The notes under the pieces were generated by a model. It was not told the origin of the DNA. It saw only the letters and a list, made by a program, of their open reading frames with translations, and did no database searches. Position numbers and translations under genes: made by a program. A stretch of 64,000 nt of DNA from Cognatiluteimonas profundi (GTDB lineage Bacteria > Pseudomonadota > Gammaproteobacteria > Xanthomonadales > Xanthomonadaceae). This document shows, in pieces, positions 28,691 through 40,211 of the stretch. Every line of letters starts with the position of its first letter. Positions within the stretch are counted from its first letter, which is position 1. The stretch is taken from positions 735,601-799,600 of the forward strand of contig NZ_VKHQ01000003.1 in NCBI RefSeq assembly GCF_009792795.1. The letters are read 5' to 3'.

Positions 28691-29809
28691 TCACGCCCAG
28701 CCCATCGACTGGAACCCGGCGAGAAGGCCATAGGCGATGGCGCCCGCCGCCGGGATCGTCAGGATCCAGGCCCAGACGATGCGCTCGATGACCGTCAGCT
28801 TGAGCTGGCGGGGATTCTTCGCGAACCCGACGCCCATGATCGCGGTCGAGATGCTGTGCGTGGTCGACACCGGCATGCCGTAATGCGCAGCCAGCGTCAG
28901 GATCGTGGCCGACGATGTCTCGGCGGCGAATCCGTCGATCGGGTGCAGCTTGACCATCTTGTGGCCCATCGTCTTGATGATGCGCCAGCCACCAGCGGCG
29001 GTACCGGCCGCCATGACCAGCGCGCACGACGCGATGATCCAGCTGTCGATGTGCTTCGAATCACCGGTCGGATGCAGGAAGGCCAGCCACGCCGGCAGTT
29101 GGTCCAGCGCCCCGGCGGCCTGCGCACCGAACAACGCCAGGGCGATGATGCCCATGGTCTTCTGCGCATCGTTGGTGCCGTGCGCGAATCCCATGTATGC
29201 GGCTGAGACGAGCTGCGCCTTGTTGAAGAAGGCGTTCACCCAGCGCGGGCGCGCCAGGCGGCCCAGCGGACCACCGGCGCGTGCCAGCGCGGCGATGATC
29301 GCCCACAGCATCACCATGATCGCGATGCCCAGCAGGAAGCCTGCGACGGGCGAGCTCACCATCGGCAGCAGGACCTTCCACAGCAGGCCTTTGTTCTTTG
29401 TCCACTTCTCGGCCGACTGCGACCAGATGAGGACGTGCCAGTTGTTGTGCGACGCAGCCAATGCCGCGCCGCAAAGCCCGCCGATCAGCGCGTGCGAGGA
29501 GGACGCCGGCAATCCGCGCCACCAGGTGAAGAGGTTCCACACGATGCCGCCGATGAGCGCGCACAGGATCACCTGCGAGGTCATCGCGGCCACGTTGGTG
29601 TCGACCAGGCCGGAGGCGATCGTCTGGGCGACCGCGGTGCCCCAGAACGCCCCGATCAGGTTGGTGCCTGCCGCCAGCATCACCGCCTGCGCGGGCGACA
29701 GCACCTTGGTGGCGACGACGGTGGCGATGGAGTTGGCGGTGTCGTGGAACCCGTTGATGAACTCGAACAGCAGCGCGGTCGCGACCACGACCAGCACGAG
29801 GGTCAGCAT
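28691..29809 (-). CDS. Inorganic phosphate transporter, Pit family
   Basis: A 372-residue PiT-family permease for phosphate, taken up as neutral metal-phosphate with protons (family knowledge). The two internally repeated signature segments are present: FINGFHDTANSIATVVATKVL near the N-terminus and AHGTNDAQKTMGIIALALFG in the second half. About ten hydrophobic helices are visible. ATG 29809 is chosen because GGAG lies eight bases upstream; an in-frame start at 29833 is possible. The DUF47/PhoU-like gene is 24 bases upstream on the same strand, the usual pairing for Pit transporters. Confidence 0.93.
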   Translation of the reverse strand: MLTLVLVVVATALLFEFINGFHDTANSIATVVATKVLSPAQAVMLAAGTNLIGAFWGTAVAQTIASGLVDTNVAAMTSQVILCALIGGIVWNLFTWWRGLPASSSHALIGGLCGAALAASHNNWHVLIWSQSAEKWTKNKGLLWKVLLPMVSSPVAGFLLGIAIMVMLWAIIAALARAGGPLGRLARPRWVNAFFNKAQLVSAAYMGFAHGTNDAQKTMGIIALALFGAQAAGALDQLPAWLAFLHPTGDSKHIDSWIIASCALVMAAGTAAGGWRIIKTMGHKMVKLHPIDGFAAETSSATILTLAAHYGMPVSTTHSISTAIMGVGFAKNPRQLKLTVIERIVWAWILTIPAAGAIAYGLLAGFQSMGWA

Positions 29810-29833
29810 GGCGGCATCTCCATTGGCGGGCAC

Positions 29834-30460
29834 TCAGCTGTTCTTGAGCACGATCCGATAGGCGACCACGCCAGCCTCGCGGCAGCGGTCGATCGCCTTC
29901 TCGAGGATCTCGAAGAATTCCTTGAGCAGGAACATCTCGCTGGCGTCCAGCCGTCCGGAATAGATGTCGCGATGCAGCTCCAGGATCAGCCGGTCGGCTT
30001 CGGCCTCCAGCACGCGCAGGCGATCGTTGAGCAGCTTCATGCGGTCAAGGCCCATCTTGCGCAGTTCGTGCACCATCTCGACCACCACGCCGGCGGCCTG
30101 CTCCAGCATCGCCGCGCGGGGCGCGAAGTCGATGCCATCGAGCCGGTGCCGGGCAAGCGCGTAGCGATCGGCGAATCGCTCCACCTGCTTGGGGATTTTG
30201 TACAGCGCGGAGGCCAGCGCCTCGATGTCGTCGCGCTCCATCGGGGTGATGAAGCTGTCGACCAGCGCCTGGCTGATCCTGTCCGACGCCACGCGCTCGC
30301 GCTGGCGCGCCAGCTTGAAGGCTTCCAGCCCGGGGGTGCGCTCCGGGGCCTTCAGCATCTCGTACAAGGCCTTGGTGCTGTCGTGGGCGGCATCCGCCGC
30401 GTCATCCAGGTATGCGAAGAACTGCTTGCCTTGGCCGAAGATGGTCTGCAGTGAAAACAT
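29834..30460 (-). CDS. DUF47 family PhoU-like regulator of Pit transport
   Basis: A 208-residue, all-helical protein of the TIGR00153/DUF47 group, distantly related to PhoU. Landmarks are IFGQGKQFFAYLDDAADAAHD at the start (F-x-x-F region), RERVASDRISQALVDSFITPMERDDIEAL in the middle (D-F-I-T-P-x-x-R-D-D motif) and the final helix LKEFFEILEKAIDRCREAG. These proteins are thought to control the neighbouring Pit transporter (family knowledge). It is first in a two-gene operon with pit. A CATAAT that could be its -10 lies near 30488-30493 on the minus strand. Confidence 0.9.
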   Translation of the reverse strand: MFSLQTIFGQGKQFFAYLDDAADAAHDSTKALYEMLKAPERTPGLEAFKLARQRERVASDRISQALVDSFITPMERDDIEALASALYKIPKQVERFADRYALARHRLDGIDFAPRAAMLEQAAGVVVEMVHELRKMGLDRMKLLNDRLRVLEAEADRLILELHRDIYSGRLDASEMFLLKEFFEILEKAIDRCREAGVVAYRIVLKNS

Positions 30461-30695
30461 GGGCGCGTCCGTGGGCAGAGTCGGCGGATTATGACCGCTT
30501 CCCTGCCAATGCCCGCTCCGGCCGGACGTCCCCGGGGCCTTCGGACCGGCTGTTATGATGGCGACGCGCTCCGGCGCAGCCTATGGACGCCGCCCCCAAC
30601 GCCCCTGACGTCCCTGCACGCATCGCCGACCCGGCGTCGTCCACACTGCGCTGCCCCACCCTCAGCCTGGATTGTTCCCGCATGGAGCCGCGCGC

Positions 30696-32003
30696 GTGCT
30701 GCAGCTGCTGATCGTCCTGGTACTGATCCTGTGCAACGGTTTTTTCGCCATGTCGGAAATGGCGGTGCTGACCGCGCGCAAGAGCCGGCTCCGGCACATG
30801 GCCGAAACCAGCCGCGGCGCGCGCAAGGCGCTGTACCTGGCCGAGCATCCGGAGAGTTTCCTGTCGGCCGTGCAGCTGTGGATCAGCCTGCTGAGCCTGA
30901 TGATCGGTTACTTCGGCGGCGAATCCATGGGCGCCAAGATCGCCGAGCCGCTGCGCGGGATCCCGTTGCTGCTGCCCTATGCGAATGAGTTGGGCTTTGC
31001 GACCGGCTTCCTGGTGATGCTGTTCCTGTTCGGGCTGGTCGGCGAACTGGTGCCCAAGCGGATCGGCACGCTGCGGCCGGAGCAGATCGCCACTGCCGTC
31101 GCCTACCCGATGGATTTTTTCGCGAAAGCCGCCAAGCCGGTGGTGCTGGCGCTGTCGTTCTGCACGCGCACGGTCATGCGCCTGCTCGGCCTGGACCGTG
31201 GCGACCACTCGACGATCACGGAAGAGGAAATCCGGATGCTGGTGAGCGAAAGCCACGAGCAGGGCGTGATCGATTCGGACGAACGCAACATGATGCATCG
31301 CGTGATGCGCCTGGGCGACCGCACCGCCGACAGCATGATGACCCCGCGCACGCGCATCATCTGGCTCGACGCCGGGGCGAGCTTCGATGAAAACCTCGCC
31401 GCCATGCGCGAGACGCCGTATTCGCGCTATCCGGTGTATCGCGACAGCGATTCCGACGTGCTCGGCGTGCTCGAGGTCAAGACGCTGCTCGATCGCCTCG
31501 ACCAGACCCAGCCGGAACTCTTCCAGAAGCTGCGGCCGGCCGTCTTCGTCTCCGAATCCACGCATGCGTTGAAGCTGCTGGAGATATTCCGCGAGGAACA
31601 GCAGTCGCTGGCGCTGGTTGTCGACGAATACGGCGACGTCACCGGCATGGTGACCTTGAACGACCTGATGGGCGCGGTGCTCGGGCGCATGCAGTCGGGC
31701 GAGAGTTCCGACGCCGAAGCACTGGTGGTCACGCGCGAGGACGGTTCGCTGCTGGTCGATGGATCGCTGCCCATCGACGACCTGCGCGAACTCCTTGGCG
31801 GGCGTTCGCTGCCAGGCGAAGAGGAGCACGACTACCACACCGCAGCCGGAATGGTCATCGCCCAGTTCGGGCGGATTCCGCATGCAGCGGAGCATTTCGA
31901 GTGGGAAGCCTGGCGCATCGAAGTCGTGGACCTCGACGGGCCGCGCATCGACAAGCTGCTGCTGCAACGGATCGCCGGACACAATGGGCGCGATGTCGAC
32001 TGA
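30696..32003 (+). CDS. CNNM/CorC-type membrane protein with CBS domains (hemolysin family)
   Basis: A 435-residue protein starting at GTG 30696 with GGAG eight bases upstream. The DUF21/CNNM membrane region covers residues 1-190 (VLVLILCNGFFAMSEMAVL, then ESFLSAVQLWISLLSLMIGYFGGES). A CBS-domain pair follows (MMTPRTRIIWLDAGASFDENL, and VDEYGDVTGMVTLNDLMGAVLG), then a C-terminal CorC_HlyC domain (DYHTAAGMVIAQFGRIPHAAE). Relatives such as E. coli YfjD/YtfL and bacterial CorC export Mg2+ or related ions; 'hemolysin' is a historical name (family knowledge). The exact ion is not known. The stop overlaps the start of the exoD-like gene. Confidence 0.9.
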   Translation: MLQLLIVLVLILCNGFFAMSEMAVLTARKSRLRHMAETSRGARKALYLAEHPESFLSAVQLWISLLSLMIGYFGGESMGAKIAEPLRGIPLLLPYANELGFATGFLVMLFLFGLVGELVPKRIGTLRPEQIATAVAYPMDFFAKAAKPVVLALSFCTRTVMRLLGLDRGDHSTITEEEIRMLVSESHEQGVIDSDERNMMHRVMRLGDRTADSMMTPRTRIIWLDAGASFDENLAAMRETPYSRYPVYRDSDSDVLGVLEVKTLLDRLDQTQPELFQKLRPAVFVSESTHALKLLEIFREEQQSLALVVDEYGDVTGMVTLNDLMGAVLGRMQSGESSDAEALVVTREDGSLLVDGSLPIDDLRELLGGRSLPGEEEHDYHTAAGMVIAQFGRIPHAAEHFEWEAWRIEVVDLDGPRIDKLLLQRIAGHNGRDVD

Positions 32004-32619
32004 GCGGGCGCCACCGCGTCCCGGCAGCGTCCGCGCCATCCTGCGCGCGCACCTCCAGGGCGATCCGGACGAGGTCCTGCGCCTGCGGCACCTGCTGTCC
32101 GACCTGGACCGCAGCGCCTTCGGCATGCTGCTGCTCATCGCGACCTTGCCGGCCTTCATCCCGGTGCCCATCGGCGGCGCGGTCAGCGGTCCCCTGGCCA
32201 TGCTGATCGGTGCGCAATTGCTGGCCGGAAGGCACAAGCCCTGGCTGCCTGGCTTCATTGCCGAGCGCGGACCGCACCGGCGCGTGCTCATCACCTTCGA
32301 GCGGCGGATGGGGCCCTGGCTGGCACGCCTGGAATTGCTGGTGCGTCCACGCCTGCACGCGCTGCTCGCCCATCGCGTGTCAATGGTCTTCACCGGCATG
32401 CTGCTGATGCTGTTGGGGCTGTTGCTGTCGCTGCCGATCCCGCTGACCAATTACGTCTTCGGTGGACTGCTGCTGCTGTTCGCTGTCGCCCTGCTCGAAC
32501 GCGATGGGCTGGTGATGCTGATCGCCTGGATCGCCGGCTCCATCGCCGTCATCGTATCGGGCGTTCTGTCCGGATCATTGGCGGAAGCCGCGGGACGCTG
32601 GATCGACCGGTTGTCCTGA
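31993..32619 (+). CDS. ExoD family membrane protein
   Basis: A 208-residue protein of the exopolysaccharide synthesis ExoD family. Signature stretches are SAFGMLLLIATLPAFIPVP, GGAVSGPLAMLIGAQLLAGRHKPWLP and the final helices PLTNYVFGGLLLLFAVALLERDGL. It has about four hydrophobic segments. Rhizobial ExoD affects exopolysaccharide and alkali tolerance; the molecular role is unknown (family knowledge). The ATG at 31993 overlaps the end of the CNNM gene by 11 bases; another in-frame ATG at 31984 is possible. The overlap implies cotranscription. Confidence 0.88.
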   Translation: MSTERAPPRPGSVRAILRAHLQGDPDEVLRLRHLLSDLDRSAFGMLLLIATLPAFIPVPIGGAVSGPLAMLIGAQLLAGRHKPWLPGFIAERGPHRRVLITFERRMGPWLARLELLVRPRLHALLAHRVSMVFTGMLLMLLGLLLSLPIPLTNYVFGGLLLLFAVALLERDGLVMLIAWIAGSIAVIVSGVLSGSLAEAAGRWIDRLS

Positions 32620-32652
32620 CGCCCCGCCCACCGGGCCGGGTTGCCGCATCCT

Positions 32653-33501
32653 TCAATGATCGTCCGCCGCCGTGTCGCTGGCCGCCGGACCGGCGCCAGC
32701 CGCTTGCTGCACACCCGCCAGGCGGGCCATGCGCTGCGCGTCCGCGAGCACCCCTCGCAACAGGCGAACCTCCGCGATATCGGGCTCGGCGCGCAGGAAC
32801 AACCTGCGCAGCTTGCGCATTGCCGATTCCGGCGCCCGTCCCTTGTGGAAATCGATCGCATCCAGCGTCTCGGCAAGCTGCGAGAAGAAGCCCTCGATGT
32901 CGGCATGGGAGGCCGGCGTCGCGCCTGTCCGCTGCGGCGGCTGGGCCGGCTGCACCGCGCCGCGGCTTGCATCCAGCGCAGCCAGGCGCAACTCGTAGGC
33001 CAGGACCTGCACCGCCGCGGCGATATTGAGCGAGCTGTAATCGGGATTGGCGGGGATATGCACCGCGCCATGGCACAGCTGCAGCTCTTCGTTGGTCAGG
33101 CCGGTGCGCTCGCGACCGAACACCAGGGCGACTTCTTCCCCCTGCCCCGCTTTTTCCAGCACACGCACGGCCGCGTCACGTGGCCCCTGCTCCGGCAGGG
33201 CCACGCGGCGGCTGCGGGCGGTGCAGCCCAGCACCAGCCGGCAATCGGCGACGGCCTCGGCCAGCGACCCGTGGATCGCCGCGCCGGCAAGGACGTCGTC
33301 GGCCCCCGCGGCGAGCGCGTTGGCTTCGATGTGGGGAAACTTCTCCGGATCGACCAGCACCAGCCGCGCCAGCCCCATCGTCTTCAGCGCCCGCGCCGAC
33401 GAGCCGATGTTGCCCGGATGCTGCGTCCCCACCAGCACGATCCGGACGCGTGCAAGGGCGTCGCCAGTGCCGGCGCTGGAGGTTGGGGCATGGGTGCTCA
33501 T
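32653..33501 (-). CDS. trmJ: tRNA (cytidine/uridine-2'-O)-methyltransferase TrmJ
   Basis: A 282-residue SPOUT methyltransferase that 2'-O-methylates nucleotide 32 in the anticodon loop of several tRNAs (family knowledge). Markers: [26 protein letters not shown] at the start, [17 protein letters not shown] (motif 2) and [20 protein letters not shown] (motif 3). The C-terminal dimerisation extension has [34 protein letters not shown], typical of TrmJ. ATG 33501 is used; the frame runs much further upstream as antisense of suhB. It is divergent from suhB, as in E. coli. A TACCAT seven bases before the ATG could give a near-leaderless transcript. Confidence 0.94.
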   Translation of the reverse strand: MSTHAPTSSAGTGDALARVRIVLVGTQHPGNIGSSARALKTMGLARLVLVDPEKFPHIEANALAAGADDVLAGAAIHGSLAEAVADCRLVLGCTARSRRVALPEQGPRDAAVRVLEKAGQGEEVALVFGRERTGLTNEELQLCHGAVHIPANPDYSSLNIAAAVQVLAYELRLAALDASRGAVQPAQPPQRTGATPASHADIEGFFSQLAETLDAIDFHKGRAPESAMRKLRRLFLRAEPDIAEVRLLRGVLADAQRMARLAGVQQAAGAGPAASDTAADDH

Positions 33502-33588
33502 GGGGGCAATGGTAAACTCCGCGCCCGGTCTCGAACCGGCCTGCTCTTTCCCCCTGTTGATCCTTCCGCGCCCGGAGTGCGTTCGCGT

Positions 33589-34419
33589 ATGCAAAAGCCT
33601 GCCGTCAATGTCATGGTCAAGGCGGCCCGCGCCGGTGGCAACGTGCTGCTGCGCCACATGCATCGCCTGGACGCGATCAACGTGGTCGAGAAGGACCGCT
33701 TCGACTACGCAAGCGAAGTCGACTCGCTGGCCGAAGCCGAGATCATCAAGGAACTCAAGCGCGCCAATCCCGATTACGCCATCCTCGGCGAGGAAGGCGG
33801 CAAGCAGAAAGGTGTCCGCGACGGCGGCCGCTTCACCTGGGTGATCGATCCACTCGATGGCACCAGCAATTTCCTGCACGGGTTCCCGCACTGGTGCGTC
33901 TCCATCGCGCTGGTGGAAAACGGCGAGCCCATCCACGGCGTGGTCTTCGACCCCCTGCGCAATGAACTGTTCACCGCCAGCAAGGGCTCTGGCGCGGTCC
34001 TCAATGAACGACGGATCCGTGTCAACGAGCGCAAGGACCTGACCGGAGCGATGCTGGTCACGGGATTCCCGCCGCGTGAGCGTTCGCGTGCCGGGGCGCA
34101 ACTGGAATGCCTGCGCGAATTGCTGCGCGATGCCGAGGATGTGCGCCGCACCGGATCGGCGGCGCTGGACCTGGCTTACATCGCCTGCGGACGCGGCGAC
34201 GGTTACTTCGAGGCCGGCCTGCAGCCCTGGGACATCGCGGCGGGCGTGTTGCTGGTCCGCGAGGCCGGCGGCCGGGTCTGCGATTACCGCGGCGCGGCGC
34301 TTGGACGCATGGATGTTGCCCCAACGCGCGGCCATCAGGTCGTGGCGGGTGGAATCAAGCTGATCGAGCCACTGCAGAAGACGATCGTCAGCTCCGGATA
34401 CGCGGCCAGCTTCGCCTGA
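33589..34419 (+). CDS. suhB: Inositol monophosphatase family protein SuhB
   Basis: A 276-residue Mg2+-dependent phosphatase. Metal-binding motifs are all visible: GEEGG (about residue 67), [17 protein letters not shown] (about 84) and the C-terminal [15 protein letters not shown] (about 211). In enterics SuhB also joins the rRNA antitermination complex with NusA/NusB (family knowledge), and the divergent placement beside trmJ is the same here. It starts at ATG 33589 after a Pro-rich upstream region. It is followed by a REP-like repeat and then a strong terminator shared with the facing secF. Confidence 0.94.
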   Translation: MQKPAVNVMVKAARAGGNVLLRHMHRLDAINVVEKDRFDYASEVDSLAEAEIIKELKRANPDYAILGEEGGKQKGVRDGGRFTWVIDPLDGTSNFLHGFPHWCVSIALVENGEPIHGVVFDPLRNELFTASKGSGAVLNERRIRVNERKDLTGAMLVTGFPPRERSRAGAQLECLRELLRDAEDVRRTGSAALDLAYIACGRGDGYFEAGLQPWDIAAGVLLVREAGGRVCDYRGAALGRMDVAPTRGHQVVAGGIKLIEPLQKTIVSSGYAASFA

Positions 34420-34425
34420 CAGCCG

Positions 34426-34452
34426 CCTGCGGGAGCGGCTTCAGCCGCGAGA
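34426..34452. repeat. REP-type palindromic repeat
   Basis: CTGCGGGAGCGGCTTCAGCC followed by GCGAG is an intact copy of a short palindromic repeat known from xanthomonads and pseudomonads (GGGAGCGGCTTCAGCCGCGA core; recalled pattern). It lies between the suhB stop and its terminator. Confidence 0.75.
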
Positions 34453-34468
34453 CTTTCGCTTTCCGAAC

Positions 34469-34498
34469 AAAAAAGCCACGCGATTGCGTGGCTTTTTT
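34469..34498. terminator. Bidirectional terminator between suhB and secF
   Basis: AAAAAA, GCCACGC, GATT loop, GCGTGGC, TTTTTT. The 7-bp GC stem has A and T runs on both sides and serves the convergent genes. Confidence 0.95.
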
Positions 34499-34515
34499 GT
34501 TGCGAGTGCGGGAAA

Positions 34516-35466
34516 TTACGGGCGTCGCGCCAATGCCGCCTCGTCCTTCGACTTCGGCATCAGGTCCTGCTTGGTGACGTTCATCATCAACAGCAGCGGA
34601 CAGGCGACGAAGATCGACGACAGGGTGCCGATCAGCACGCCGATGATCTGCGCCTCGGCCAGGCCACGCAGCGAAGCGCCGCCGAACAGGTAGAGGGCCA
34701 GCATGCTCAGGAAGGCGACGAAGGACGTGATGATCGTCCGCGACAGGGTCTGGTTCACCGAGCGGTTCATGACCTCGATCGGCGCGGCGCGCATGCCACG
34801 GAAATTCTCGCGCACGCGGTCGAACACCACGATGGTGTCGTTGATCGAGAAGCCCATCACCGCCAGCACGCCGGCCAACACCGTCAGGTCGAACTCGTGC
34901 CGGCTGATGGCGAACCAGCCGCAGACCAGGATGACGTCGTGCAGCGTGGTGATGATCGCCGCGATGGCGAACTTCAACTCGAACCGGAACGAGATGTAGA
35001 TCAGGAAGCCCAGCAGCACGAACAGCAGTGCGTAAAGCCCGTTGAGCGCCAGCTCCTTGCCGACCTGTGGGCCGACGAAGTCGCTCTTGGTCACAACGGC
35101 CTCGTTGTCCGGCATCGAGGCGACCCGCAGGATGTCTTCCGCCGTCTGCGCCGCCGCCTTGCCACCGCTGCCTGACTTGGTCTGCAGGCGGATGAGCAGG
35201 TCGTTCGCCGAGCCGAAACTCTGGACCTGCGCGTTGGTGAAACCGCCGGCCGCCAGTCGCTGGCGGACGGCATCAACGTTCGCCGGCTTGGCGAAATGCA
35301 GTTCGGTGACCGTTCCGCCGGTGAAATCCAGGGCGAAGTTGAAGCTCTTCAGCGCCATGGCGCCGATCGCCACCACCATGATCAGCGTGGCGATGCCCAG
35401 CGAGATGTAGCGCAGGCGCATGAAGTTGAGATTGCTGTCATACGGGAACAGGTTGAACGGTTTCAT
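34516..35466 (-). CDS. secF: Protein translocase subunit SecF
   Basis: A 316-residue membrane protein that works with SecD to pull exported proteins across the inner membrane using proton flow (family knowledge). It has six predicted helices and the SecF opening FALDFTGGTVTELHF after helix 1. The conserved GFSINDTIVVFDRVREN lies in the helix 4-5 region. The C-terminus ends in a short charged tail (MPKSKDEAALARRP). It follows secD after 13 bases and is the last gene in the queA-tgt-yajC-secD-secF operon. Confidence 0.97.
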   Translation of the reverse strand: MKPFNLFPYDSNLNFMRLRYISLGIATLIMVVAIGAMALKSFNFALDFTGGTVTELHFAKPANVDAVRQRLAAGGFTNAQVQSFGSANDLLIRLQTKSGSGGKAAAQTAEDILRVASMPDNEAVVTKSDFVGPQVGKELALNGLYALLFVLLGFLIYISFRFELKFAIAAIITTLHDVILVCGWFAISRHEFDLTVLAGVLAVMGFSINDTIVVFDRVRENFRGMRAAPIEVMNRSVNQTLSRTIITSFVAFLSMLALYLFGGASLRGLAEAQIIGVLIGTLSSIFVACPLLLMMNVTKQDLMPKSKDEAALARRP

Positions 35467-35479
35467 GTCTGGCGTTCCC

Positions 35480-37348
35480 TTAGATCGAGATCGACTGCAG
35501 CTTGCGACGGCGGCCGTAGATCAGCGCGGCGATACCACGCGACACCGACACGGCGGTGTACATCGAGGTGACGATGCCGACGATGAGCGTGACCGCAAAG
35601 CCCTTCACCGGTCCGGTGCCGAATGCAAAGAGCGCGACACCGGCGAGGATGGTGGTCATGTTGGCGTCGACGATCGTGCCGGTCGCGCGCTTGTATCCTT
35701 CCGAGATCGCCGACAGTGGCGGCAGCCCCAGGCGCAGGTCTTCGCGTATTCGCTCGTTGATCAGCACGTTGGCGTCGACCGACATGCCCACCGTCAATGC
35801 GATACCCGCCAGTCCGGGCAAGGTCATCGTCGCGCCCATGACCGAGAGGATCGCCAGGACGATCAGCAGGTTCAGCAGCAATGCCACGCAGGTGATCACG
35901 CCGAACATGCGGTAATAGAACAGGAAGAACACGAGCGCGAACAGGAAGGAATAACCGACCGCCTCCATGCCGCGCTGGATGTTCTCGGCACCGAGGCTCG
36001 GGCCGACGATGCGCTCCTCGACGAAGTCCATCGGCGCAGCCAGCGCACCGGCGCGCAGGAGCAGCGCAAGGTCGGCTGCTTCCTTCGGGCTCTCCAGGCC
36101 GGTGGTCTGGAACTGCTTTCCGAACACGCCCTGGATGGTCGCGACGGAAATGACCTGTTCGCTGGTCCGCGTGGTCCGCACTTCCTTGCCGTCGACCTTG
36201 GTGACCTCGGGGATGCGCTCGATGTACACCACCGCCATCGGCTTGCCGACGTTCTGGCTGGTGAAGTCGAACATGCGCTGGCCGCCGACGCCATTGAGCG
36301 TGACCGACACCATCGGCGTGCCCGATTGCGAGTCGTAGCCCGATGTCGCGCCAACCAGCTGGTCGCCAGAGGCGATCACGCGCTTGTTGAGCAGCACGGG
36401 GACAGGCTTGCCGTCCGGGCCCAGCTCCTTGCGATAGAAGACGCGCGCCTCGGGCGGGACGTTGCCGCTGGCGACGGCGTCGTAGGCATTGCCTTCGACC
36501 ACGCCGCGGTATTCGAGCGTCGCGGTCGCGCCGAGGATGCGCTTGGCCTGGGCGGTGTCCTGCACGCCCGGCAATTCCACCACCACGCGGTCGGTACCCT
36601 GGCGCTGGATCACCGGCTCGGCGACGCCCAGCTCGTTGATGCGGTTGCGCAGCGTGCCCACGTTCTGCTCGATGGCGTCGGTGGTGATGCGCTGCAGTTC
36701 GGCGTCGGGCACGCGGACGACGATCGTGTTGCCGACCAGGTCGTTGCTGAGGTTTGGCAGGTTCTTGGCGATCAGTCCCTGCGCGGTACCCGGATCGACC
36801 TTGGGCGCGAGTGTCACGACGATGGAGTTGTCGGGGCGCCGCTCGACGGCTTCGTACAACACGCGGTTTTCCCGCAGCAGCACGCGGATGTCTTCAGCGT
36901 AGGACTCGAATCGCTTCTCCAGCGCGGCCTTCTGGTCCACCTGCATCAGGAAGTGCACGCCACCCTGCAGGTCCAGGCCAAGCAGCATCGGCCGCGCACC
37001 GATCGCACGCAGCCAGTCCGGCACGGTCGAGGCCAGGTTCAAGGCCACCACGTAGTTGTTGCCGATCGCCTGGCGCAGCACGTCGGCCGCCTTGATCTGC
37101 GCATCGGGCGTCACCAGGCGGACGAGCAGCTCGCCGCCTTTCTGCAGCTCGACCTGCTTGGGTGCGATTCCGGCCGTCTTCAGCATGTCCTCGACGCGCT
37201 GGCGGAACGCCTGGTCGACCTGCGAGCCGCGGTTGGCCGTGACCTGGACGGAGGGATCCTGTGGATACAGGTTGGGCAGCGAATACAGCGCGCTCAACAA
37301 CAGGACCAGCAGGGCAAGGATGTACTTCGAACGGCCGTAGACAAGCAT
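35480..37348 (-). CDS. secD: Protein translocase subunit SecD
   Basis: A 622-residue protein beginning MLVYGRSKYILALLVLLLS at ATG 37348; an open frame continues upstream without family character. It has one N-terminal helix, a large periplasmic domain with LGLDLQGGVHFLMQVD (SecD signature, about residue 122) and a second conserved region, FTSQNVGKPMAVVY. Five C-terminal helices contain GLAGIALTVGMSVDANVLINERI. Length matches E. coli SecD (615). It lies between yajC and secF. Confidence 0.97.
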   Translation of the reverse strand: MLVYGRSKYILALLVLLLSALYSLPNLYPQDPSVQVTANRGSQVDQAFRQRVEDMLKTAGIAPKQVELQKGGELLVRLVTPDAQIKAADVLRQAIGNNYVVALNLASTVPDWLRAIGARPMLLGLDLQGGVHFLMQVDQKAALEKRFESYAEDIRVLLRENRVLYEAVERRPDNSIVVTLAPKVDPGTAQGLIAKNLPNLSNDLVGNTIVVRVPDAELQRITTDAIEQNVGTLRNRINELGVAEPVIQRQGTDRVVVELPGVQDTAQAKRILGATATLEYRGVVEGNAYDAVASGNVPPEARVFYRKELGPDGKPVPVLLNKRVIASGDQLVGATSGYDSQSGTPMVSVTLNGVGGQRMFDFTSQNVGKPMAVVYIERIPEVTKVDGKEVRTTRTSEQVISVATIQGVFGKQFQTTGLESPKEAADLALLLRAGALAAPMDFVEERIVGPSLGAENIQRGMEAVGYSFLFALVFFLFYYRMFGVITCVALLLNLLIVLAILSVMGATMTLPGLAGIALTVGMSVDANVLINERIREDLRLGLPPLSAISEGYKRATGTIVDANMTTILAGVALFAFGTGPVKGFAVTLIVGIVTSMYTAVSVSRGIAALIYGRRRKLQSISI

Positions 37349-37406
37349 CGCAAGACCCCACGCGCGGCACGGTGGCCGGCGCAAATTCAGTGGAAAGGAA
37401 GAAACC

Positions 37407-37760
37407 TCAGGCGGATTTCAGCGTGCCCTTTGGCAGCACGTTGGCGATGGCGCCCTTCTGCAGCCGGACGCGCACGTTGTCGGCGATCTCGACGGTGATG
37501 AAGCTGTCGCCGATCTCCCGCACGGTGCCGGCAATGCCGCCATTGGTGATCACCTCGTCGCCGGTGCCGAGCTTGTCGAGCATGGCGCGATGCTCCTTTG
37601 CCCGCTTGGTCTGCGGCCGGATCATCAGGAAATAGACGGCGCCGAAGATCAGGAACATCGGCAGCAGTCCGAGGATGCCGCCGCCAAACAGGCCGCCTGG
37701 AGCGGTCTGGCCGGTCGCCTGGGCGTAGGCGGGGGTAACGAGCAGGTCGAGCAGGTTCAT
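37407..37760 (-). CDS. yajC: Preprotein translocase accessory subunit YajC
   Basis: A 117-residue protein with one membrane helix (MFLIFGAVYFLMIRPQ) followed by the diagnostic RPQTKRAKEHRAMLDKLGTGDEV and a small beta domain ending in VLPKGTLKSA. It belongs to the SecDF-YajC holo-translocon (family knowledge). ATG 37760 (MNLLDLLVTPAYAQA) is preferred; an in-frame GTG/ATG region upstream is less likely. It sits between tgt and secD as in E. coli. Confidence 0.96.
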   Translation of the reverse strand: MNLLDLLVTPAYAQATGQTAPGGLFGGGILGLLPMFLIFGAVYFLMIRPQTKRAKEHRAMLDKLGTGDEVITNGGIAGTVREIGDSFITVEIADNVRVRLQKGAIANVLPKGTLKSA

Positions 37761-37852
37761 CTGGATGTCCGGTCGCGATACAACGGGCAATTATGCCACG
37801 CGCCCGGCATTTCCCGGCCTGGGCCCGCGCGGCACGCGGTTTGGGCGCCGAA

Positions 37853-40008
<2,156 letters not shown>

Positions 40009-40211
40009 CGACGGATTCTTCAGGCCGGACAGGCACTTGGGGCGCGCATTGTAACGGCCCGAAGGGTTCCGGCCCGGGGGTTACGGCGCCCAAAACGGCA
40101 TGATAAAATTGCGCAAACAGTTGAAATCACTGGAAAACGGCAGTGCGCGGCCCGATTGTCTCGAGCATTCGCCGCGCATTTTTGTTTTCCGCTTCAGGAA
40201 GGCGCACCGCC

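Noticed and set aside
40009..40211. preQ1 riboswitch upstream of queA
   Set aside because: No recognisable aptamer in the 200-bp gap; the genes are ordinary queA operon members.
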